64,000 nucleotides of DNA from Luteibacter yeojuensis (GTDB lineage: Bacteria; Pseudomonadota; Gammaproteobacteria; Xanthomonadales; Rhodanobacteraceae): assembly GCF_000964085.1 (NCBI RefSeq), contig NZ_JZRB01000018.1, positions 109,109 through 173,108 of the forward strand, read 5' to 3'. Shown piece after piece: positions 9,366 to 15,565 of this stretch (position 1 is the first letter of the stretch; each line of letters opens with the position of its first letter). A program made the position numbers and the translations under genes. A model generated the notes under the pieces. It was not told where the DNA came from. It ran no database searches and worked only from the letters and a program-made list of their open reading frames with translations.

Positions 9366-10199
9366 ATGTGCGAGCTGACGCCGATCAGCGAGCGCCGGGC
9401 TTGCCGCCTTGCGGGGCTGTCCCGCGATGCTTTCCGTCATGAGCCGATACCGACGCCTGCCACGCAGGCGTTGTCGCTGCGACTGGTCGAGCTGGCGCAA
9501 GCGCGCCGCCGCTTCGGTTATCGCCGCCTGCACGACCTCTTGAAGCCGGAATTCCCGACAGTGAACCACAAGAAAGTGTATCGCCTGTATCAGGAGGCCA
9601 AGCTGTCGGTGCGCCGTCGACGCAAGGCTAAGCGCCCAGTCGGCGAGCGCCAGAAACTGCGCGCATCGTGCCGGCCGAACGAGACCTGGAGCATGGGCTT
9701 TGTCTTCGATGCACTAGCCAACGGGCGCCGGATCAAGTGTCTGACCGTGGTCGATGACTTCACTCGTGAGAGCGTGGATATCGCCGTGGATCATGGCATC
9801 AGCGGTGCCTACGTCGTACGGCTTCTCGATCGGGCGGCCTGCTTCCGTGGCCATCCATGCGCCGTACGAACCGACAACGGGCCGGAATTCACCAGTCGCG
9901 CTTTCATTGCCTGGACGCAGCAGCATGGCATCGAACACATCCTCATCGAACCGGGCTGCCCCACGCAGAACGGCTACATCGAAAGCTTCAACGGCAAGTT
10001 CCGCGACGAATGTCTCAACGAGCACTGGTTCACGTCACTGACTCAAGCGCGAGACGTCATCGGAAGCTGGCGTCGGGATTACAACGAGGTTCGGCCCCAT
10101 AGCAGCTGTGGCCGCATCCCACCATCGAAATTCGCTGCCTATCACCGCGCACAATCGGCCAACAACGCAGTAATCTCCAACCCCGGACTTTCACAGTGA
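9366..10199 (+). CDS. IS3-family transposase OrfB (DDE integrase core)
   Basis: 277 residues from the first ATG, but the frame is open further upstream (KTLAAQRKREAIRR, about 9324 on) and lies at -1 to OrfA, so the natural product is probably an OrfAB fusion. An HTH_21-type segment (RRRFGYRRLHDLL) is followed by the rve catalytic core with all three acidic residues: Asp in VVDDFTRE, Asp in RTDNGPEF, and Glu in GYIESFNGKFRDECLN. The C-terminus YNEVRPHSSCGRIPPSKF is typical. No stop or deletion is seen, so the element may still be active. Confidence 0.92.
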   Translation: MCELTPISERRACRLAGLSRDAFRHEPIPTPATQALSLRLVELAQARRRFGYRRLHDLLKPEFPTVNHKKVYRLYQEAKLSVRRRRKAKRPVGERQKLRASCRPNETWSMGFVFDALANGRRIKCLTVVDDFTRESVDIAVDHGISGAYVVRLLDRAACFRGHPCAVRTDNGPEFTSRAFIAWTQQHGIEHILIEPGCPTQNGYIESFNGKFRDECLNEHWFTSLTQARDVIGSWRRDYNEVRPHSSCGRIPPSKFAAYHRAQSANNAVISNPGLSQ

Positions 10200-10228
10200 T
10201 CACTGGTACGGCTGCTGGGGGCAGGTCA

Positions 10229-11017
10229 GACTCCCTCCAGGTCGCAGCGCGTCTTAACTTGTCTTCATGGAGAAGCGAGCGTCTCGAGCGCTACGTCACA
10301 TTCGTCAGCAAGCGCGAGCAAGGCCATGCCTCTAACTATTTCCGTGAATTCATTGGTTGCGACGTGACGGCTGACCCGCGCACAGAATCCAAGAAGTTCG
10401 TGGCAGTCCTTCAAGAGTTCATCGCCGAGCGAAAGGCTGCCGGTGTTCTCGCTGAAGATGATGGCGTGGCACGACTTCGGCACGTATTCGATCACATCAC
10501 AAAAGCTGATCGTGGCACGCCTGTTAGCCTAGATGAGATCACCAAGGTGGTGTGGCCGGAGAATGAGGTGGTATTCACTAGCTTCCTAAATGCGCACAAC
10601 GCGTCGCCGGTCGATCAATTTTATCCGGATACCTGTCGCACAGGGTCTTTTAGTAAGCCAAATGAAGGCCGACGCCACCGCTGGCTTGGCGAATACAGCT
10701 CTTCTCATTGCGTCACTGGTATTCCTCATTATCTGCGTCATGATTTTAGTTGGTCATGTTCAGACGATCGGTCAAGTTCCACCGAGTTGACGCTAGATCG
10801 CAAGGCAATGAAGGAGCGATTCCCCGGACAGTACAAGCGCGTAAACACCATTTATGATGCCGTTGAGGCCCGCGCGTCATGGGTCGCTCGATATCCATGG
10901 GTGCTCGGAGGTGTCCTTCTTTTGGCGACTGCCTTTACCTGCTATGCCTATCTTCAGCTGCCCCCCGTTAGTGCAGGTACAGCTTCCCACGACGTGACAC
11001 AGCAAGCATCGCACTGA
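10229..11017 (+). CDS. Hypothetical membrane-anchored protein, 5' end cut by the IS
   Basis: The frame runs out of the IS end with no good native start; a TTG at 10259 has no ribosome binding site, so the N-terminus was probably lost to the insertion. The first 125 residues (RSERLERYVTFVSKREQG to FTSFLNAHN) look like a genuine helical domain. The next 60 or so are Ser/His/Arg-rich and implausible, while another frame (ATG at 10662) encodes a clean membrane-span peptide (LANTALLIASLVFLIICVMI). The last 75 residues again look genuine, with one span (WVLGGVLLLATAFTCYAYL). A pair of compensating frameshifts or two small overlapping genes could explain this. Function unknown. Confidence 0.45.
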   Translation, partial: DSLQVAARLNLSSWRSERLERYVTFVSKREQGHASNYFREFIGCDVTADPRTESKKFVAVLQEFIAERKAAGVLAEDDGVARLRHVFDHITKADRGTPVSLDEITKVVWPENEVVFTSFLNAHNASPVDQFYPDTCRTGSFSKPNEGRRHRWLGEYSSSHCVTGIPHYLRHDFSWSCSDDRSSSTELTLDRKAMKERFPGQYKRVNTIYDAVEARASWVARYPWVLGGVLLLATAFTCYAYLQLPPVSAGTASHDVTQQASH

Positions 11018-11040
11018 ATTAGCAAGCATCGCACTGAATT
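11001..11040. repeat. Perfect 20-bp tandem repeat
   Basis: Two identical, directly adjacent copies of AGCAAGCATCGCACTGAATT at 11001-11020 and 11021-11040. The first copy contains the stop of the upstream gene. The pair ends 42 bp from the 3' end of the integrase gene. It could be a slippage duplication or the trace of a recombination event. Confidence 0.9.
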
Positions 11041-11081
11041 GCAGATGCGCGGCCCATCGTCTTAGCCCAAGGCAAGCACCT

Positions 11082-12164
11082 CTAGTCGGAGGTTTTGGCA
11101 GGATCTGTACGCCGGAGGTCTTGCATGGCGCCGCGACCTGCAAGCGACTTGCGCGTGTAGTGCGTGACCATTCGTTCTGTTTTCCACCCGCCAGCCTGCT
11201 GGATCTGTGTGCTGGTAGCACCGTTCTCAGCAAGGTCGTTTGCCGATCCAATTCGCGCCGAATGCCCACTGATCGCCGCGGCGCCCTCCAGTCCGGCGGC
11301 TTTGGCGCGTCGGCGAAAGATGCGAGCCACCTCCTGCGGCAGGAGGGCAGGGGAGGCATCACCTGCGAGCTTGGGGCGACCGCCCACGGGCCGAAAAAGG
11401 GCGCCTTCCGTGATGCCGGACGTGGCTTGCCACGCACGGACGCGGACGATCGTCTCCTGGCTTACAAAACGGAAGTCAGGCGACTCGCCGTCCTGGTTGG
11501 TTTTGGAAAACGGTACGTGCAACGACCACGTGTTGCGACGACGATTCAAGTGCAGATGCGCTACCTCGATCGCCACCAGTTCGGACTCGCGGCACAGCGT
11601 ATCCGAAGCGAGCGAGAGCAGGGCAGCATCACGCAGGTCGCGTGGGCTGTCGCCCAACGTGGCGAGGATCGCGGAGACGCCGCCCATGTCGAGTTCGGCC
11701 GCCTGTTTGCGCATATGCCCGCCCGTAGTCTTGAGGCGCCGGGTCAGTTTCTTCCATTTCACCGACCAGTCGGGATCCTTGGACGGGCTCGGCAGACCCG
11801 CCGCGGCGTGGACCAGGCCCACGGTGTACAGATAGCGATCCACCGTAGCGCGTTTGCGGCCACGATCGATGGCGTCGACCAGAAAGGCTTCCAGCTGCAA
11901 AACGGAGGCTGGCAGCGGTGAATTTCCGCTCGTGTCACACCAGACCAGGTACTGCGCCCAGTCCGAACGGACGGCCTTGACTGTCGCCGACGCACTGCCG
12001 GCGGCAAAGTCAGTCGACCAGCTCGCCAGGCGGGTCAAGACCTGATCCACCGACGTCGCTAGGGCAGCGCGAGGCTCGCGCACGGTCGCGGATACACCAG
12101 GCACCGAGGACAGCGCATCAAGTGTCTGCACGATAGGTAGAGCAGGGTACGTTGACTTAGGCAT
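11082..12164 (-). CDS. Tyrosine recombinase / site-specific integrase
   Basis: 360 residues from the ATG at 12164 (MPKSTYPALPIVQ); the frame is open upstream, but that part is Leu/Lys-rich and AT-rich and looks non-coding. The N-terminal SAM-like DNA-binding domain covers about 30-150. The catalytic domain has the first Arg in LCRESELVAIEV, HSARIG (His-x-x-Arg), the WKTERM box and the nucleophile Tyr in VTHYTRKS, so the enzyme looks intact. Length and layout fit phage- or island-type integrases. It is surrounded by unrelated accessory genes and faces away from dif. Its substrate site is unknown; the nearby palindrome at 12202 and repeat at 11001 are candidates only. Confidence 0.88.
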   Translation of the reverse strand: MPKSTYPALPIVQTLDALSSVPGVSATVREPRAALATSVDQVLTRLASWSTDFAAGSASATVKAVRSDWAQYLVWCDTSGNSPLPASVLQLEAFLVDAIDRGRKRATVDRYLYTVGLVHAAAGLPSPSKDPDWSVKWKKLTRRLKTTGGHMRKQAAELDMGGVSAILATLGDSPRDLRDAALLSLASDTLCRESELVAIEVAHLHLNRRRNTWSLHVPFSKTNQDGESPDFRFVSQETIVRVRAWQATSGITEGALFRPVGGRPKLAGDASPALLPQEVARIFRRRAKAAGLEGAAAISGHSARIGSANDLAENGATSTQIQQAGGWKTERMVTHYTRKSLAGRGAMQDLRRTDPAKTSD

Positions 12165-12201
12165 AGGAAATTGATCGCCAGGCTGGGCCACTGAAAACCA
12201 T

Positions 12202-12231
12202 AATAGCGAATAACTGCCATTATTCGCTATT
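12202..12231. repeat. Perfect 12-bp inverted repeat in the divergent promoter region
   Basis: AATAGCGAATAA, a 6-bp spacer CTGCCA, then TTATTCGCTATT. It lies between the integrase (minus) and the gene starting at 12283 (plus), in an AT-rich patch unlike the surroundings. The position suits an operator or a recombinase-binding site. A terminator is unlikely because no gene ends here. Confidence 0.75.
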
Positions 12232-12282
12232 GCTGGAGCAACTTTTTTGGCATATTTTTCAGTAAATTGCAGCAATTGAACG

Positions 12283-12780
12283 ATGACACACCAATCAATT
12301 AACGCTTTTGCCGTTAGGAGGCCACACATAGAACGCCAACTGAGCGAGCGCATCGTACGGTTCGTCGGAAACTTGCTTCCACTTTACGACCTGAAGCACC
12401 AGGACGGGACGGGGGTAGCGCGCCAGCTTGCCACGGGACTTATTCTCAGGCCGGTGGACGAAAGCGGCGCGGAGGAAGAGCGTGGGCAGATCCAGTTGCA
12501 GCATCCGTCCGGTGAAGCATGGGAGGCCGAGGGGCGCATGGTGGCGACCGGGGCGATCCGCGATTACGTGGATCTGATGGGGTTCGGGCTCACTGAAACG
12601 AGCCGCCGCGCGGAATTCAGACGAATGTGCGATCACTTCGCGTTCAAGACCGGCACACATGTTTATATCGAGTGGGAGAATGATGCCTCGGACGCACTTG
12701 CTCTGGCTGGCCGTGTGGTGCGCGCACTCGGCAAAGACGTCGCCATGAGTGCGTTCAAAAAGCTGCTTGGTCTACCGTGA
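12283..12780 (+). CDS. Hypothetical protein
   Basis: 165 residues from the ATG at 12283, which lacks a ribosome binding site. A strong TAGGAGG at 12315-12321 sits 6 bp before an in-frame ATA codon at 12328, so translation may start there and give about 150 residues (IERQLSERIVRFVG). The protein is mixed alpha/beta with no signal peptide or membrane span; GRMVATGAIRDYVDLMGFGL and HVYIEWEND are the most ordered-looking parts. I do not recognise it. The following gene begins 34 bp downstream in the same direction, so the two probably form a small operon. Confidence 0.6.
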   Translation: MTHQSINAFAVRRPHIERQLSERIVRFVGNLLPLYDLKHQDGTGVARQLATGLILRPVDESGAEEERGQIQLQHPSGEAWEAEGRMVATGAIRDYVDLMGFGLTETSRRAEFRRMCDHFAFKTGTHVYIEWENDASDALALAGRVVRALGKDVAMSAFKKLLGLP

Positions 12781-12814
12781 TAGTGCGCTTGGACTGATTG
12801 CAGAGGATGTAAGT

Positions 12815-13231
12815 GTGAATAGGCAACTTTTTTTGCTCATCGAAAGCTATATCGGCGCGGTCGCCCGAGCAGTCGTCCTGTTGCGGAACGCGGGAGTGCC
12901 GATGCCGGAGAGCAACGCGCAATGGGCGGCGTCTCGGCTCCCCACAGGGATTGTCCTCAGCGATAACGCTCGTTTCAGGAAGCACGGGTATGGGTGTGAG
13001 GTTGAAGGACCCGGCTGGAAGGTGGATTTCGACTTTGGAGATCACGGAGAAATCAACGGTTTCGATAACTGGCGTTTGCGGCGATTCCAAGCGGAGAACG
13101 ACTTCGCAGCGGTACGTATGTCCATTGAGTCCCTGACGCTTGCGTTCAGCGCTGCATCGGCAGCTGGCGAAATAGTCCGCCCAGGTCACCATCTCTATTA
13201 CCTAAGGCGGGCGCCTTTATCGCTTCAGTGA
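12815..13231 (+). CDS. DUF6896-like protein
   Basis: 138 residues from a GTG at 12815 with AGAGGA seven bases upstream. An upstream ATG at 12749 overlaps the preceding gene and has no such site. The pattern FRKHGYGCEVEGPGWKVDFDFG followed by INGFDNWRLRRF matches, from memory, the DUF6896 family, whose members are small soluble proteins often found in accessory regions. No function is established that I know of. The preceding gene ends 34 bp upstream, so the two may be co-transcribed. Confidence 0.6.
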   Translation: MNRQLFLLIESYIGAVARAVVLLRNAGVPMPESNAQWAASRLPTGIVLSDNARFRKHGYGCEVEGPGWKVDFDFGDHGEINGFDNWRLRRFQAENDFAAVRMSIESLTLAFSAASAAGEIVRPGHHLYYLRRAPLSLQ

Positions 13232-13345
13232 CATCGAGTCCAGGGTTCTATCCCTCGGTGCAAATGGTTGAGTAGGCGTCTCGCGAGGGCCGTGCCACAC
13301 ACCGCCGGTCGCCGCCTGCCTCGGCGTTACGTGCGTTACACGCCG

Positions 13346-13840
13346 CTACCAGGCGCCATCAGGGTCAAAGGTTGCCTCTTCACGGGCAAGCTCGATCACC
13401 GCATCAGGCACGGTCTCGAAGCGCTCGGCCGCGGTCCTCCCGTCTTCGTTCGGCCCCAATCCCAGTGCCGCATCACTTAGGCGATCGCTGCAGCCGTAGA
13501 GCCAAAACGCACGTGACCAACCACCACGATCTGTCGTCGGATCAAGGCCTGGAATGCCACCCAAGGCATCGAGTAACTGTTCCAGCCGGGGACGTATACC
13601 CTCACGATCGAACTGAAAGGAGGGAAAAACAAAGTCGGCGTTGCGCTTCGACCACACTGCCAGGAGCCGTCCGTGCTTGTGCTCATCAAGCAGCCATACG
13701 CGCGCCTCGTCGGTGTGACGCTTCAACAGCGGGGCGAGCTCCACGGCGGAGGGCCAGCCGGCATCCAGCAATTCGTCGCGCACTGCAACTGCAGCACTGA
13801 TCGCCGCCTGCTCAGGAGAGATAGACCGGTAGGAAGGCAT
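13346..13840 (-). CDS. Possible antitoxin-type protein (MbcA/ParS-like C-terminus)
   Basis: 164 residues, with GAGGAAAATCGA before the ATG. The middle, LLAVWSKRNADFVFPSFQFD, followed by a Pro/Leu-rich helix, GGWSRAFWLYG and then VPDAVIELAREE, resembles the toxin-binding domain of Xre/MbcA/ParS antitoxins (a W..AFWL helix, then the last helix with V..LAREE). The family call is tentative. A partner toxin of RES type would be expected next to it and none is seen, so it may be an orphan or something else. It is convergent with the DUF6896-like gene. Confidence 0.45.
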   Translation of the reverse strand: MPSYRSISPEQAAISAAVAVRDELLDAGWPSAVELAPLLKRHTDEARVWLLDEHKHGRLLAVWSKRNADFVFPSFQFDREGIRPRLEQLLDALGGIPGLDPTTDRGGWSRAFWLYGCSDRLSDAALGLGPNEDGRTAAERFETVPDAVIELAREEATFDPDGAW

Positions 13841-14310
13841 TCGATTTTCCTCACCCTAGTAAGAAAGCCCAGTGTAAGTCAGATGCCATTAGGAACGGTC
13901 GTGCACGGTCATGTGCTGTTTTAAGCAGCCCTCACTTCCTTGGATCCGTGGGACTCATGTGGCTGTGGTCCAACATTCTTGGCTGTCTGCGGGGTCCGGC
14001 ACAAACTAGTTGAACGCTAGGGGTGGTGGCCCAAATTTGTCCGTGGCATGTGCGCAGACTTATGGCATCGTTGGCCCACACATCACGACCGCATCCAACA
14101 TGAGTGGCTTCAAAAGCCTGATCTGACTTTCGTAAATTGCCCCAGTGTGCGTTGGGCATCCCAGTGACATTGAGCATCATCGTGTGGTCGTCACAGAAAA
14201 TTAGGCACTGGCGCCTGGTCGCCACGGAAAGGTAGGCAGCGATTAAGGCGTGGACTGGGCACCCAAACTGCGGTGCCAAGGCATTCTTCAGTGCGCACTA
14301 CAGGACGGCG
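13841..14310. other. Gene-poor stretch before dif
   Basis: About 470 bp with no supportable gene. The only long frame (minus strand, 13932-14279) is Cys/His-rich without domain features. The adjoining repeats suggest debris of a transposon. Confidence 0.45.
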
Positions 14311-14362
14311 AGGACATCTTTAAGGCAGTGGACATCTTTAAGCCTGTGAGGACATTTTTAAG
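14311..14362. repeat. Three direct repeats of GGACATCTTTAAG
   Basis: Copies at 14311-14324 (AGGACATCTTTAAG), 14329-14342 (TGGACATCTTTAAG) and 14349-14362 (AGGACATTTTTAAG), spaced 18 and 20 bp apart. Short repeats of this layout occur at the ends of IS21-family and similar transposons, so this is probably an end left behind after the rest decayed or was deleted (inference). The last copy ends 52 bp from dif. Confidence 0.7.
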
Positions 14363-14413
14363 CCGGTCCCGACAGCCAAGCGACAGAAGAGAGCTTTCAA
14401 ATGCATCCACATA

Positions 14414-14441
14414 TGTGCGCATAATGTATATTATGTCAACA
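14414..14441 (+). other. dif: dif-like XerCD chromosome dimer resolution site
   Basis: The 28 bp consist of an 11-bp XerC arm TGTGCGCATAA, the 6-bp centre TGTATA and an 11-bp XerD arm TTATGTCAACA. Compared with the E. coli site as I remember it, 24 of 28 positions agree: one change at the outer edge of the XerC arm and three in the outer XerD arm (TTAAAT to CAACA at its end). XerC and XerD recombine at this site to resolve chromosome dimers at the terminus, with FtsK. Some filamentous phages and mobile elements also integrate here, which would suit the debris on both sides. Gene orientation changes around this point. Confidence 0.85.
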
Positions 14442-14854
14442 TATAAAGATAGCGTACAAGGCGTGCGCCACCCCTGCTATCACCTTTGTTGTCACCTAGC
14501 CCTCAAATGAGGCGCCCAGCCTTTAAAAGCGTCGCGACCCATATTTATGTCGGGAAGCTGAAGTTCGGAAGCCGTAAATCAGTAACTTACCGCTCCAGAC
14601 ACAATCGCCCCGATCCACCATGAGTCGGTCACCCTGCGCGTAACTCTGTCGTGGACCGAAATGATGTTGCGAAGGTCCAGTCCCAGCGGGCCGCCAATCG
14701 TGTCGCGAACTGACACGAATTCGCCCTTTCTCCGCTTCGCGTCAGGATTACGCGCACTCCCGGCGTTTCGCGCCACATTTTCCAGGCTGGACGTTGGCGC
14801 TCCCGCAATTGATTGGAGCACGGCGAGCGACCGCGCAGAAAAGCCGCGGCCACC
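14442..14854. other. Gene-poor stretch right of dif
   Basis: About 410 bp between dif and the dead integrase. I see no intact gene. Part of it may be the decayed 5' portion of that integrase. Confidence 0.45.
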
Positions 14855-15507
14855 TTGAACGAGCCTGAGGCCGTGCTCGCCTCCTGCGAGGACACCCTAA
14901 AGTGTCGGCGCGACCTCGCGCTGCTCTACTTACGAATTGCCAGTGCCCGCCGCTGCCGCAGCGAAATCGCTGACGCCGATATGGGCGATCTGGGCGTCCC
15001 CTCCACGGCAGCTACGTCTACCGCCTCGAGCACAGTAAGACCAACAGAGCGGTGCCACGGCGAGCTCGTACTCCGACAAGCCGCTCTTGGGCCGCGCCCC
15101 GAGGCGATCACCGCCCAAGAAGTCGCGTCTCCGAAGCGCGCGTTCAATCCCTTTTCATGCTCAGCACAGCAAAACCCAGCAAAGCGGGGTAACGGCAGCA
15201 TCGATTCCCGACAAGCCGCTGCTAAGCCGCGCCGCCGATGCGTTAGGCGTCTGACTGGCGACCGCGGCGATCACTGACGGCGCCTCTTCCGGCGAATCTG
15301 GCAGAACCGCCGGATCTGGCCGAGCTATCGGTCGATTCTGGCGGACACAGCCTTCCCTCGGGTTTCATCACCGAGGGCGCCCGCCAGCGCGTCGCCCTGC
15401 CCGCCCTGGTGGCGCTGACCGATCACCGCTCGGTCGCCGGCGTCACTAGCTAATTTCGCGCGGCCGATGTCGAACTCAACCCCACCGCCAAGCTCTTGGA
15501 ATCCTGA
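14855..15507 (+). pseudogene. Decayed tyrosine integrase next to dif
   Basis: Pieces of one integrase lie in order but in different frames. First comes a RRDLALLYLRIASARRCRSE segment followed by IADADMGDL (first catalytic region). Then YVYRLEHSKT appears near 15020, then a second, diverged copy of the same part (QHSKTQQSGVTAASIPDKPL), then GHSLPSGFITEGARQRVALP and TDHRSVAGVTS. The HxxR arginine has become Pro (HSLP). The codon of the nucleophile tyrosine is now TAA (15451), with FRAADVELNPTAKLLES continuing behind it to the TGA at 15505. A further stop replaces a Trp-like position. It is clearly inactive. Confidence 0.8.
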
Positions 15508-15565
15508 ATTCGCTCGATCGCGCCGCGTGCCCACAACGTGTGACGAACGGGCTTTGCGCTGTGCC

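Larger units (their letters stand above)
9004..10228 (+). mobile_element. IS3-family insertion sequence, apparently complete
   Basis: A 1225-bp element with inverted ends. The left end reads TGACCTGCCCCCACTGAGCC, and the right end read inward starts TGACCTGCCCCCAGCAGCC and keeps the CGTACCA that follows. Between them are two overlapping transposase frames in the orfA/orfB arrangement of the IS3 family, most like the IS407 group. The flanking bases (TTGC on the left, GACT on the right) do not form the target duplication such elements usually leave. Confidence 0.88.

Noticed and set aside
14813..15277. 154-codon plus-strand frame right of dif taken as one intact gene
   Set aside because: Only its first part matches an integrase; the rest continues in other frames, so it is described as a pseudogene instead.
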